Assembly (NCBI GenBank): GCA_017307785.1
Contig: JAFKGI010000051.1
Span: 1-50,557 of the forward strand
Direction of reading: 5' to 3'
DNA: 50,557 bases
Source of the DNA: Vulcanimicrobiota bacterium
Lineage (GTDB): Bacteria > Vulcanimicrobiota > Xenobia > Xenobiales > JADMJV01
Below, one piece after another: positions 18,501 to 25,970 of the stretch. Both the position numbers and the translations under genes were made by a program. The number at the start of each line of letters is the position of its first letter. Within the stretch, counting starts at the first letter, position 1. Under the pieces are notes generated by a model. It searched no databases and was not told the origin of the DNA. It worked only from the letters and a program-made list of their open reading frames with translations.

Positions 18501-18670
18501 ATGCTACCGATCGCTTCGAAGTGCTGCGCTCAAGTCTGGGCGCCGGTGCCTGGGATGCAGCCCTGGAGCAGCTCGCTCGCGACATCGACCGCCTGGATTT
18601 CCCGGCCGCTCAAAATAGCTTGCACGCCCTCAAAGATTTGCTGCCTTCGGGGGCGAATGGGGCGGCATGA
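15596..18670 (+). CDS. MASE1 hybrid histidine kinase with two receivers and an Hpt domain
   Basis: 1024 residues, GTG start. Residues 1-290 hold about eight membrane helices in a MASE1 arrangement (WPCSGLALAGLVMGGMRLWP; FFEWWQGDCLGVVLVAPI). Then HisKA with phosphoacceptor His324 in MSHEIRTPMN, HATPase (NLASNAVKFTERG; DTGIGM; GTGLGLSI), REC1 (Asp616 in LLDWKMPEFDG), REC2 (Asp760 in LMDVQMPIMGG) and a C-terminal Hpt with His894 in AMHTLRGTAATLG. All phosphotransfer residues are present, so the protein could run a full His-Asp-His relay. REC2 has Gly where most have Asp in the MPxMDG motif. The next gene, a REC-GGDEF protein, starts inside its stop codon (ATGA), making that receiver the obvious phosphate target. 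The sensed signal is unknown. Confidence 0.94.
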   Translation: MIGRRHRGILKFLALTLAYFVLSQLITSFFANRSLPILIWPCSGLALAGLVMGGMRLWPAILLAGVLDGTLHDGLFHANKLLMASWVGLGKAGSALLGAWLLRRQKSFNRDLEQPSDYLWLALLGCLGASVSAFTGSTGLVMKGMAAAQAPSVFFEWWQGDCLGVVLVAPILLVWRRLPQGWLRHDRWLMTLACFGFSYLAGGAIFRDWFPDVFGAYNHDYWMFLLVAWAAVSFGRHGALLVCTYTGIQALIGKAHELGVFKAESARIPMINLWFYLFALTTVGLMLAIIIHDRELARAGLAEAKEAAESANAMKGEFLANMSHEIRTPMNAILGLSHLALRTELTPKQHDYLVKIQSSSRNLLNLINDILDFSKIEAGRLDVEAIPFHLSQVIENVSNVLAHKADEKGLELIFRVAKGTPQGLVGDPLRLGQVLLNLASNAVKFTERGEVVVSIEEEDPGSNSGLLRFVVRDTGIGMTESQVAKIFSAFTQADGSTSRKYGGTGLGLSISKQLVELMGGEIAVLSQPGLGSTFSFVLPLPLDHSGEERQFLPPPGMENIRVLVVDDNEIARDTLREELLAMRFAVTTADSGRAGVAELIRAGEAGERPYDLVLLDWKMPEFDGLETARRIKSDAHVPKLPVIFVVTGDGRDEIRVQAESLGLQAFLLKPVNPSILFDHIVSAFGGTPAGNVIMAKTEDDFSGDLFRDVRILVAEDNSINQQVVREILERLGATVEIAVSGRHAVDRLSEDHNFAAVLMDVQMPIMGGYEATGLIRNELKLTLPIIAVTAHAVESERQKCLAAGMNDHVAKPIEPFQLVSTLLRWIDPSKMVVLKEDSVIPDWPELTGIDLKAALRRASGNVGLLHSLLLDFAACWHDAADKLATGEERRIAMHTLRGTAATLGMMEVAAAAGDLEAGGQDVERLRRSLAEVVPALAKLPALESEARVAEEVAPLLVELEGLLANQDFDATDRFEVLRSSLGAGAWDAALEQLARDIDRLDFPAAQNSLHALKDLLPSGANGAA

Positions 18671-19563
18671 GCGAGAAATCTACGGTGTTGGCCATCGATG
18701 ACGCCCCCGCCAACTTGAAGTTGCTGGGTCAGATCTTGAGCCCGGACTACCGCTTCGTCTTCGCCACCAAAGGTGCCGACGGTCTGGAAATGGCCATCAA
18801 CCAGCGTCCGGACATCATTTTGACCGATGTGGTCATGCCCGAGATGGACGGTCATCAGGTTTGCAAGCAGCTCAAGAGCAATCCGCTCACGGCCAAGATT
18901 CCCGTGATTTTCATCACCTCGCTGAAGGATGAAACCGACGAAGCCTTCGGCCTGGAGATCGGTGCCATCGACTACATCACCAAGCCCTTCTCTCCGGCCA
19001 TCGTCAAGGCCCGCGTGCGCAATCACCTGGAGCTCAAGCATTACCGCGATATGTTGGAAAGCCAGGCGGCCACCGATGGCTTGACCGGGATTCCCAATCG
19101 TCGCCACTTCGACGAAACCCTGGAGCGGGAATGGCGTAGCGCCATCCGTCGCAAATCCGGCATCTCGTTGATCTTGATGGATATCGACTGCTTCAAGCCT
19201 TACAACGACTTTTACGGGCATTTGCAGGGCGATGAGTGTTTGCGTTCGGTAGGCCGCTCGCTCATCGGTGGGGCTCGGCGTCCCTCGGAATTGGTGGCCC
19301 GCTACGGAGGCGAAGAGTTCGCCTGCGTGCTACCGGACACCGACCTTGGTGGAGCGACTCATGTCGCAGGAGAACTTTTGGAAAGAGTGCGTGGGTTACA
19401 ACTCACCCATGAGAAGTCCACGGTGGGCCCTCATGTCACCCTGTCGTTGGGAGTAGCCTGCATCACGCCGGAGGTGGGTCAACAACCGGGTGAGTTGATC
19501 CAAAAAGCCGACGCCCAGCTCTACGAAGCAAAAAGAGCCGGACGCAATCAGGTCAAAGGCTGA
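18667..19563 (+). CDS. Response regulator diguanylate cyclase (REC-GGDEF)
   Basis: 298 residues. Receiver 1-120 with acidic pocket LAIDD, Asp54 in LTDVVMPEMDG and the KPF signature; GGDEF domain about 135-298 with DGLTGIPNRRHF, LILMDIDCFKPYND and active site RYGGEEF (GGEEF 214-218), so it should make c-di-GMP from two GTP. The product-inhibition I-site is RPSE (205-208), exactly five residues before GGEEF; the consensus is RxxD, so the Asp is replaced by Glu and feedback inhibition may be weakened. ATG overlaps the kinase stop by 4 bp. Together they form a phosphorelay-to-c-di-GMP module, in a genome with flagellar genes 20 kb away. It ends overlapping the convergent dioxygenase gene by 11 bp. 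Confidence 0.95.
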   Translation: MSEKSTVLAIDDAPANLKLLGQILSPDYRFVFATKGADGLEMAINQRPDIILTDVVMPEMDGHQVCKQLKSNPLTAKIPVIFITSLKDETDEAFGLEIGAIDYITKPFSPAIVKARVRNHLELKHYRDMLESQAATDGLTGIPNRRHFDETLEREWRSAIRRKSGISLILMDIDCFKPYNDFYGHLQGDECLRSVGRSLIGGARRPSELVARYGGEEFACVLPDTDLGGATHVAGELLERVRGLQLTHEKSTVGPHVTLSLGVACITPEVGQQPGELIQKADAQLYEAKRAGRNQVKG

Positions 19564-20425
19564 CCAGACCGGCTTCGATCTGACTTCTCCTGGCCTCTAA
19601 GAAGGGCGGAAGTGCCAGCTTCTGGCCCAGGCTCTGGAGAGGCTCGTCAGCCGTAAAGCCGGGTCCATCCGTAGCGATCTCGAACAAGATGCCGTTCGGC
19701 TCTCGGAAGTAAAGACTGCGGAAATAGAATCGGTCTACCGCTCCACTGTTGGGCACGCCGTAGTATTCAAGGCGCGCGATCCACTCTCGGTATTGCTCTT
19801 CGTCAGGGGTCCGAAAGGCGACGTGATGGACGCCACCGGCTCCCTGTCGGGCGATGGGCAGTTCCGGTTCCACCAGCAAGTGAACCTCCGGCCGTTCTTG
19901 CATGGCGTAGGCCTGCTCGCCGACCTCTTTCATGCCCATCACCTCGGTCAGCAGGCGGACGGTAGACTCGGCCCTGGGCAGGCTCAAGGTCACGGAGCCC
20001 AGTCCCAGAATCTGATGCTGGACCGGCACCGGGCTCTCCTCCCAGGGTTCCCCCTCGCCCTCCGCCTGGATCAAACCGAGGCGCTGGCCTTCCGGATCTT
20101 CAAACTCCAGACCCATTTGGGTGCGACGGGCTTCCGGCAGACGCTCCGCCCACCAATCGAGCGAATCCTTACTGGCCACTCGCAAATAGGTGCGGGCCAC
20201 GCTTTGAGAGCCCCTCCGTTCCGGAGGGACGCGCCAGTCGAAAAAGGTCAGGTCACTGCCGGGCGTAGCCATTTTGTCCGCGTAGAACAAATGGTAGGCC
20301 GAAACGTCGTCCTGATTGACGGTTTTCTTGACCAATCGCATCCCCAGGGTCTGCGTGTAGTATCGGAAGTTCCCGGGTGCATCAGCGCTGATGGCGGTAA
20401 GGTGGTGGAGGCCTGCAAGTTTCAT
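19553..20425 (-). CDS. Ring-cleaving dioxygenase / glyoxalase family protein (MhqO/LinE-like)
   Basis: 290 residues from the ATG at 20425. Two glyoxalase/VOC modules: LAGLHHLTAISADAPGNF opens the first, with a metal His in GLHHLT, and LGSVTLSLPRAES the second; VHHVAFRTPDEEQY and FREPNGILFEIATDGPGF supply the second-module His and Glu ligands. This is the pattern of Fe/Mn-dependent extradiol dioxygenases of the hydroquinone-resistance MhqO group, which act on quinone or hydroquinone adducts. The substrate is not determined here. The long upstream in-frame extension is not used: it runs into the divergent peptidase gene. Gap to that gene is 43 bp. Confidence 0.88.
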   Translation of the reverse strand: MKLAGLHHLTAISADAPGNFRYYTQTLGMRLVKKTVNQDDVSAYHLFYADKMATPGSDLTFFDWRVPPERRGSQSVARTYLRVASKDSLDWWAERLPEARRTQMGLEFEDPEGQRLGLIQAEGEGEPWEESPVPVQHQILGLGSVTLSLPRAESTVRLLTEVMGMKEVGEQAYAMQERPEVHLLVEPELPIARQGAGGVHHVAFRTPDEEQYREWIARLEYYGVPNSGAVDRFYFRSLYFREPNGILFEIATDGPGFTADEPLQSLGQKLALPPFLEARRSQIEAGLVSL

Positions 20426-20468
20426 CGTGAGAATGGGTTCGAGCCCCGCAGTGCGAACCTCCTGGCCG

Positions 20469-21212
20469 ATGCGAGTTCTGCTCCTATTGCTCTTGCTCGG
20501 CGGGGTTGTCTGGGGAAAACCCCTGCAACTGGAGCTTCCCCAAGAAAAACTGACCCGAGAAGAAGAGAACGCCATCCGACCCGGACTGGACTACATACTC
20601 GCCTTCTACCGCAAGTTGGGCTACCCCACCCCCGAATCGATCCGGCTGCGTATCTTTGCGACTTATCGAGAGTATGATTCCTGGAGGCGAGGGCACAGCG
20701 GGGCCGAGACCAATGGTGGGTACTTCTCGCCACTCTACGGAGAGGTGGTCACCTGGCGCTCTCGCAGGCTACCCAAGACCCTGGTGCACGAGGGAAATCA
20801 CGCCATCTTCCGGACCGCCTTCAACGATCCACCCACCTGGCTGAACGAAGGGCTGTCCGAGTTGTTCGAAGAGATGGAAGCATCCGGCAGTTTACCCAAC
20901 TTCCCTCCCCACCCCCAGTATACTCCCCGTATCCTGCGATTGCCGAAGGGTCAGATCGGTAAGGACATTCTCCAGGTGGTGAACATGAATTACGCCACCT
21001 ATCATAAGTCAGGCTACGAGTCTCACAACTACGCCCGGGCCTGGGCACTCGTCTATTTCTTATGGAAGAAAGGATTGATCGAGAGGATGATTCCGAAGCT
21101 CCTGAACCGACCCCCGCAAGAAGATGACCTGGGGACTTTGCATAGAGCCTACCTGGGAGGTTTGCCCGCGCTGGAGCGAGAGCTAGAATTCTTCTTCCGC
21201 GCCGGAATTTAG
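20469..21212 (+). CDS. Secreted gluzincin-like metallopeptidase (peptidase MA-like)
   Basis: 247 residues. ATG at 20469 begins a signal peptide (MRVLLLLLLLGGVVWG). The zinc-peptidase motif HEGNH (HExxH, residues 107-111) is followed about 13 residues later by PTWLNEGLSELFEE, where the Glu of NEGLSE would be the third ligand, the pattern of the peptidase MA superfamily (DUF1570-like proteins). Length is short but includes the whole catalytic core. It therefore likely acts on proteins or wall peptides outside the cytoplasm. An upstream in-frame GTG at 20391 is rejected because it would lie in the opposite gene and hide the signal peptide. It overlaps the convergent gene by 4 bp. Confidence 0.82.
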   Translation: MRVLLLLLLLGGVVWGKPLQLELPQEKLTREEENAIRPGLDYILAFYRKLGYPTPESIRLRIFATYREYDSWRRGHSGAETNGGYFSPLYGEVVTWRSRRLPKTLVHEGNHAIFRTAFNDPPTWLNEGLSELFEEMEASGSLPNFPPHPQYTPRILRLPKGQIGKDILQVVNMNYATYHKSGYESHNYARAWALVYFLWKKGLIERMIPKLLNRPPQEDDLGTLHRAYLGGLPALERELEFFFRAGI

Positions 21213-21661
21213 CGTTCGGAACCGGACCATTGATCCGAGATCGGTAGCTCCTCGCGAGGCGGAGCGGGAGCACGTTCTGGAGGCGGCTTGAGCGGGCGAA
21301 AGACGACAAAGCTCCAGACGAGCGCCCAGGCGGCACCGGCCAGCGCAACCAGTGGAGAATGCTGAGCGATGACCAGCGCCAGCAAGGCTCCATCCGCACG
21401 GTCCAACGGAAAGCAAAAAGCCCCGGCAGCCGCTGTAGAGAGCGCGATCGCCAGCAGGAGCGCCACGAACCGTAAACCTGGCTTCAGACGCATCAACGGC
21501 AGCGCCAGCAAGCTGAAGATGGTCGCCATCACCAGGGCTGGCGGCAGAGGGTGGAGCCGAAGCGGGATCTCAGGGGGATAGTGCAGTTGGGAACCCAGCA
21601 AGCCAGCCAGGCCCCAGGCGACCAGCAGATTGCCGGTGCCAAAACCGACCGCCTTCAACAC
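21209..21661 (-). CDS. Small integral membrane protein, downstream of mqo
   Basis: 150 residues, no family recognised. Four hydrophobic segments: about 8-25, 42-58, 64-85 and 92-120, then a Pro-rich cytoplasmic tail (PPPERAPAPPREE). Start ATG at 21661 lies 6 bp after the mqo stop, so it is the third gene of the lysR-mqo operon. A link to quinone metabolism is suggested by position alone. Confidence 0.65.
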   Translation of the reverse strand: MLKAVGFGTGNLLVAWGLAGLLGSQLHYPPEIPLRLHPLPPALVMATIFSLLALPLMRLKPGLRFVALLLAIALSTAAAGAFCFPLDRADGALLALVIAQHSPLVALAGAAWALVWSFVVFRPLKPPPERAPAPPREELPISDQWSGSER

Positions 21662-21667
21662 CGAGAA

Positions 21668-23167
21668 TCAGGCGCCCACGCGCTTGTGCTCGCCCTGAAT
21701 CCCCAGCACCTCCGCCGTTTCCGCGCGCACACGGCGAAGCAGGTCGGCATCCTCGATCAAATTCTGACCATAGGAGGGAATCATTTGCTTGAGCTTCTCC
21801 TGCCAGGCGCTCGAACTCATCTGGTCGGGGAAACACTTCTTGAGCACTTCCAGCATGATCCAGACGGAGGTCGAAGCCCCTGGAGAGGCTCCCAACAAAG
21901 CGCTGATCGAACCGTCCGCCGAAGTCACCAACTCGGTGCCAAACTGAAGGACTCCGCCCTTCTTCGCATCTTTCTTCACGATCTGGACGCGCTGCCCGGC
22001 CACCTTGAGCTTCCACATGTCTTTCTTGGCATTGGGATAGTACTCACGCAAAGCCTCAAAGCGGGCCTGCTCGGTCTGCAGCACCTGCCCCACCAGATAG
22101 CGCTCCAGTTCGAGGTTGTCCTTGCCAACCGCCAGCAGGGGCAACAAGTTATCTGGATCAATCGAAGTGAATAGATCCAGGTAAGAACCGTGCTTCAAGA
22201 AACGCGTAGAGAATCCAGCATAAGGACCGAACAGTAACGAGGCTTTACCCTCAATCTGGCGCTTGTCGAGATGAGGGACCGACATCGGAGGAGTGCCGGC
22301 GGCCGCCTTTCCATAGACCTTGGCATTGTGTCGAGCACACACCGATGGGTCGTCGCAGTGGAGAAACTCGCCGCTAACGGGAAAGCCCGCGAAGCCGCGG
22401 GCCTCGGGAATATCGGACTTTTGCAGCAACGCCAGCGTTCCGCCGCCGGCCCCTAAAAAGACGTGGCGAGCCCAGACGTAGCTGAGTTTACCGGTCTTCT
22501 CGTTGCGGACCGTCACTTCCCAGCCCCCGTCCGCGCGCTTGAGATCCTGCACGCGGCGTTGGTAATGAATTTCGCAGTGGTCAGCCAGAAGCATGCGGGT
22601 GAGAGCTCCGAAATCCACATCGGTCCCCGCCTCGACGCGGGTGGCGGCCACCACGTCAGAAGGTTCTCGGCCTTCCATCAAAAGGGGAATCCATTCGGTC
22701 AGCTTTTGCTTATCTTCGGAGAACTCGATCCCCGCGTAACAGGGGTGACCGGCCAGAGCATCAAAACGCCGGCGCAGGTAGTCCACGTTCTTCTCTCCCC
22801 GCACGAAGCTCAGATGAGGCACGGGGTGAAGAAAATCACGGGGGTCGGGGATCACCCCCTGCTTCACAAAATAGGACCAGAGTTGACGAGACAGGTCAAA
22901 CTCCGTGTTGACGTCCAAAGCCTTGGAAATCTCGATGCTACCGTCGCTTTTTTCCGGAGTATAGTTCAACTCGCAGAGCGCCGCGTGGCCGGTACCGGCG
23001 TTGTTCCAGGCATTGGAACTCTCCTGGGCCGGGGACTCGAGCACTTCGTAAATCTCGAGAACCAGATTGGGGTCCAATTGATGAAGCAGGGCGGCCAGGG
23101 TGGCGCTCATGATGCCGGCTCCCACCAGGAGCACGTCGACTTCGGTAGAGAAATGCGGTTTAGCCAT
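21668..23167 (-). CDS. mqo: Malate:quinone oxidoreductase
   Basis: 499 residues, the usual Mqo length. Peripheral membrane FAD enzyme oxidising malate to oxaloacetate and passing electrons to quinone. N-terminal FAD motif VDVLLVGAGIMSATLA, then the Mqo signatures SSNAWNNAGTGHAALCELNYTP (in part), PHLSFVRGEKNVDYLR, DVDFGALTRML, FLGAGGGTLALLQKS and GASPGASTS near the end. Start ATG at 23167 overlaps the end of the LysR gene by 8 bp. The arrangement implies expression from the lysR promoter. No NAD-malate dehydrogenase gene is seen in the window. Confidence 0.96.
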   Translation of the reverse strand: MAKPHFSTEVDVLLVGAGIMSATLAALLHQLDPNLVLEIYEVLESPAQESSNAWNNAGTGHAALCELNYTPEKSDGSIEISKALDVNTEFDLSRQLWSYFVKQGVIPDPRDFLHPVPHLSFVRGEKNVDYLRRRFDALAGHPCYAGIEFSEDKQKLTEWIPLLMEGREPSDVVAATRVEAGTDVDFGALTRMLLADHCEIHYQRRVQDLKRADGGWEVTVRNEKTGKLSYVWARHVFLGAGGGTLALLQKSDIPEARGFAGFPVSGEFLHCDDPSVCARHNAKVYGKAAAGTPPMSVPHLDKRQIEGKASLLFGPYAGFSTRFLKHGSYLDLFTSIDPDNLLPLLAVGKDNLELERYLVGQVLQTEQARFEALREYYPNAKKDMWKLKVAGQRVQIVKKDAKKGGVLQFGTELVTSADGSISALLGASPGASTSVWIMLEVLKKCFPDQMSSSAWQEKLKQMIPSYGQNLIEDADLLRRVRAETAEVLGIQGEHKRVGA

Positions 23168-24050
23168 GGCCGGAGGTTCGTTCGGAACCGGCCCTGTCCT
23201 GCCCGTCGAGCAGCTCTAGAAAGCGTAGCAACACCGGGTTGCGGTCCTCGGGGTGCCAGGCTGCTCCCACCTGCCAGTGCGCGGACAGGCCCGGCAGGGA
23301 AGCCACTTCGACTCCCGCTTCGTGACTGCGTACAAACGAGCCCGGTAGCAAAGCCACTCCCATGCCGGCTCGAACCAGAGCCAGAGCGGTCGTGATCTCA
23401 GGCACCTGCTGAACCACGCGGGGATGGAATCCGCAGGCGGCGCAGAGTTGCAAAGAATGATCATAGAGCGTGGGAGACCGATGAGCCGAGACCAGCACAA
23501 ACGGCAGGTCCCGGGCCTGGCTCAGCTCAGCTACCGGCCGGGCTCGATTGCTCACCAGCACCACCTCGTCCTGGCTGACCGCCCGGGAAGCCCAGGTGCT
23601 CTCGACCGGCAAGCGCAGGAAGCCGACGTCCAGCTGGTAGCTCTCGAGGGCGGCCAACTGCTCCTTGGTCGACATATCGCGCAGCTCGACCTCGATCTCG
23701 TCACCCGGGCGCCGCAAGCTCATGAGCAGGCGAGGCACCAGCTCCAGGGTGTGGAATCCGAAGCCGATGCGCAGCCTGCCGGTCTGACCACCGGCCAGGC
23801 GGCGTCCGTGGTCGGCCAGGTCTTGGAAAGAAGCCAGGCTACTCAGGGCTCTCGGCAAAAGTTGCTCGCCCAGGGTGGTCAGCCGCGTTCCTTGCCGGCC
23901 GCGCTCGAAGAGCAACCCGCCCAGGTCGCTTTCCAGCTTGTGAATCCGCTTGCTTAGAGCCGGTTGCGTCAATCCGAGAAGATCCGCGGTGCGAGCGAAA
24001 TGCAGATGCTCCGCCAGGACGGTAAAAGCTTGCCAGTGTTCGACAGTCAT
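23160..24050 (-). CDS. LysR-family transcriptional regulator
   Basis: 296 residues from ATG at 24050 (TVEHWQAFTVLAEHLHFA); a GTG six nt earlier adds two residues. N-terminal winged HTH with ARTADLLGLTQPALSKRIHKLE (about 18-40), then the periplasmic-binding-like effector domain (about 90-290; LRIGFGFHTLELVPRLL). Unlike most LysR genes it is co-oriented with, and overlaps, the enzyme gene it probably controls (mqo), so regulation of mqo and autoregulation would be the same event. The likely operator is the palindrome at 24079-24095, 29 bp upstream of the start. Ligand unknown; C4 acids would be a natural guess. Confidence 0.92.
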   Translation of the reverse strand: MTVEHWQAFTVLAEHLHFARTADLLGLTQPALSKRIHKLESDLGGLLFERGRQGTRLTTLGEQLLPRALSSLASFQDLADHGRRLAGGQTGRLRIGFGFHTLELVPRLLMSLRRPGDEIEVELRDMSTKEQLAALESYQLDVGFLRLPVESTWASRAVSQDEVVLVSNRARPVAELSQARDLPFVLVSAHRSPTLYDHSLQLCAACGFHPRVVQQVPEITTALALVRAGMGVALLPGSFVRSHEAGVEVASLPGLSAHWQVGAAWHPEDRNPVLLRFLELLDGQDRAGSERTSGHG

Positions 24051-24078
24051 AACCACAGATTATCACAATCATAGCAAA

Positions 24079-24095
24079 GATTCATTTGATGAATC
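24079..24095. promoter_or_regulatory. Candidate LysR operator
   Basis: GATTCAT-TTG-ATGAATC, a perfect 7-bp inverted repeat containing a T-N11-A core as in LysR boxes. It sits in the 70-bp A/T-rich divergent gap between lysR and the HAD gene. TATGAT (24073-24068) and GATAAT (24064-24059) on the minus strand are -10 candidates; no good -35 is seen. Confidence 0.55.
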
Positions 24096-24120
24096 AGTTC
24101 AGGGCATGCATAGTAGAAGC

Positions 24121-24684
24121 ATGTTGCAAGCACTGATTTTCGACCTGGACGGCACACTGATCGATAGCGGCCCCCTGCACTTTGAAGTCCTGCGCGAGCT
24201 GCTCGCAGAACGCGGCGTGAACCTCGAGTGGAATTGGTATCGGGGGCACCTGGGAATGACTTTTGCGGGGATGATGGAGCGACTGGACCAGACCTTGCCC
24301 TATCGAGAAATTCTTGACGAAAGCCACCGAAGGTTTCTCGCTTGTATTGATCAGCTGACCATCCATCACGACGTCGTGAGTTTAGCCAGGGCTTTGCACG
24401 GCCGTCTGCCCATGGCGGTGGCCTCCAACGGACACCGCGAAGTCGTGGAAGCCAGTCTCAAGGCCACCGGCCTGCGGCACTACTTCGACACCGTGGTCAC
24501 CGTCGACGACGTGGCGCAGGGCAAGCCCGCACCGGACATGTTCCTGGAGGCGGCCCGTCGACTGGGCGCCCGACCCGAGTGGTGCCAGGTGATGGAAGAC
24601 AGTGATGAGGGTCTGGAAGCAGCCCGTCGGGCCGGAATTCCCGCGCGCGACGTGCGCTTGATGCGCCAGGCGGCCTGCGCCTGA
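24121..24684 (+). CDS. HAD-superfamily phosphatase (beta-phosphoglucomutase-like)
   Basis: 187 residues. Motif I FDLDGTLID with both catalytic Asp (about residues 7-9), motif II VASNGH, motif III Lys in GKPAPDMF and motif IV VMEDSDEGLEAARRAG. The cap between motifs I and II (about 15-80) is the small alpha-helical type of subclass I, as in beta-phosphoglucomutase and phosphoglycolate phosphatase. The substrate cannot be read off. ATG at 24121 begins the family; an ATG at 24106 is 15 nt upstream and cannot be excluded. Transcribed away from lysR across the palindromic operator, so it may share the control. Confidence 0.9.
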   Translation: MLQALIFDLDGTLIDSGPLHFEVLRELLAERGVNLEWNWYRGHLGMTFAGMMERLDQTLPYREILDESHRRFLACIDQLTIHHDVVSLARALHGRLPMAVASNGHREVVEASLKATGLRHYFDTVVTVDDVAQGKPAPDMFLEAARRLGARPEWCQVMEDSDEGLEAARRAGIPARDVRLMRQAACA

Positions 24685-24688
24685 GAAG

Positions 24689-25009
24689 TTAGCTGGCCTT
24701 CCGGACCACCACGCGAGCAGGCACCGAGTAGTGGTCTGCCAGTTGCGGTTGGGGCACGTCAAAAGCATGGTCGGCCCAATCCTCGGACCAGAAATAGCCC
24801 ACTTCCTGCAGCCCGCGGAGCAGCTTGCCGGCCCAGTAATAGGCGGCCTGATTCGGCAGCTTCAGAGCGTCGCTGAGGTGTTCGAAGCTGGCGGAGACCG
24901 TCTCCCCTTCGCTGGCGACGCCGTTCTGGCCGTCGTACTGTCCGGCCGCCAGCAACTTGATGTAGGATTCCAGGGCTTCGCGGACTTTTTTCAGATCGTC
25001 TTCCTGCAT
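24689..25009 (-). CDS. Hypothetical 106-residue protein
   Basis: Start ATG at 25009 is fixed by GGAGGAG about 9 nt upstream; the open frame further up overlaps the nuclease gene out of frame. No family recognised. The first 50 residues form amphipathic helices (MQEDDLKKVREALESYIKLL); the centre has FEHLSDALKLPNQAAYYWAGKLLRGLQEVGYF, and the end VPARVVVRKAS is beta-like. It reads as a small soluble alpha/beta protein. Downstream of the nuclease gene by 67 bp on the same strand and convergent with the HAD gene at 4 bp. Confidence 0.6.
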   Translation of the reverse strand: MQEDDLKKVREALESYIKLLAAGQYDGQNGVASEGETVSASFEHLSDALKLPNQAAYYWAGKLLRGLQEVGYFWSEDWADHAFDVPQPQLADHYSVPARVVVRKAS

Positions 25010-25076
25010 CGGGGTGAGCTCCTCCAAGTGAATTTGGATCGTGTTCTCAAGCCCGCGCTCGGAAACCTCCAGGGCC

Positions 25077-25925
25077 CTAACGAACTTCGAAGCTTGACGA
25101 TACCATCCAGTGGTCGGAGGCCAGTTGATCGTGGTCGTGGTGGTGGACCTGATGGCCCCGGAGACTCTCCAGCAACTGGGGAGACACGAGAATCTGGTCG
25201 ATCCGTTTGCGTCCCCATTTGGCGGCCGACTCCTCGTCGGTCGGATAAGAAACCGTGTCGGGCGCATCGGCAAAGACGTCTCGCAGAGCCCAACCGCTCT
25301 TGTCGGGAGTCGTAAACGTCTTGACCGCCGGCGAGTCGGGCGTGTCGTTGAAGTCGCCCATCAAGACATAGCGCTGTCCGGGGAAATTGGCCGTCTCTTT
25401 TTGGATGATCTCGCGGGCAGCTTTGGCCTCGGCTTTGCGCAGTCGGTCGGCCCGCCCTCCGCCTAGCTTGGATGCGAAGTGGGTGACGAAGAAGCGCACC
25501 GGAATCTTGCCCGGCATCTCGATGTCGGCTTGCAGAACGTCCCGCAGGAAATGGCCTTTTTTCTTCTCTCCCTCCACCTTGAAAGTCGTATCTTTGTGAG
25601 AGACTGCATTGCGAATCGGGTATTTCGACATCAGCGCAACGTCGATTCCACGATTGTCATTGCCCTCCAACAGGAGCAGGTGAGGATAGGTCTGAGCCAG
25701 CCCGTTGCGATCGCGAAAGCTGGTCAGGATACCGAGGTTCTCGACTTCCTGAAGGGCGATGACGTCGGCCCCGCTGCTGCCCATGACTTCGGCCAGAGCG
25801 GCCTGACTTTGAGCCGACTTGGGCGGGGTGTCTTCGTCTTTCTTGCCCGGGTCATCGACATGGTCAAAAAGGTTCAATACGTTGTACGAGGCCAGGGTAA
25901 ACCGGGCCGGTGGGTTGACGGTCAT
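25077..25925 (-). CDS. Endonuclease/exonuclease/phosphatase family protein
   Basis: 282 residues. EEP fold Mg-dependent phosphodiesterase or nuclease: LASYNVLNLFD (Asn), VIALQEVENLG (metal-binding Glu), VRFFVTHFASKLGG (His), YVLMGDFNDTPDSP (Asp/Asn pair), RIDQILVSP and LASDHWMV (general-base Asp-His). No signal peptide, so probably cytosolic, unless another route exports it. The resemblance is to the bacterial secreted/cell-surface EEP group more than to ExoIII, and substrate (DNA, RNA, lipid or nucleotide) is open. Start ATG at 25925 is divergent from the operon beginning at 25971. Confidence 0.9.
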   Translation of the reverse strand: MTVNPPARFTLASYNVLNLFDHVDDPGKKDEDTPPKSAQSQAALAEVMGSSGADVIALQEVENLGILTSFRDRNGLAQTYPHLLLLEGNDNRGIDVALMSKYPIRNAVSHKDTTFKVEGEKKKGHFLRDVLQADIEMPGKIPVRFFVTHFASKLGGGRADRLRKAEAKAAREIIQKETANFPGQRYVLMGDFNDTPDSPAVKTFTTPDKSGWALRDVFADAPDTVSYPTDEESAAKWGRKRIDQILVSPQLLESLRGHQVHHHDHDQLASDHWMVSSSFEVR

Positions 25926-25970
25926 AGCTCGCCGACCTTATGCGAACTTCCGCCATGGAAGGTTAACATT

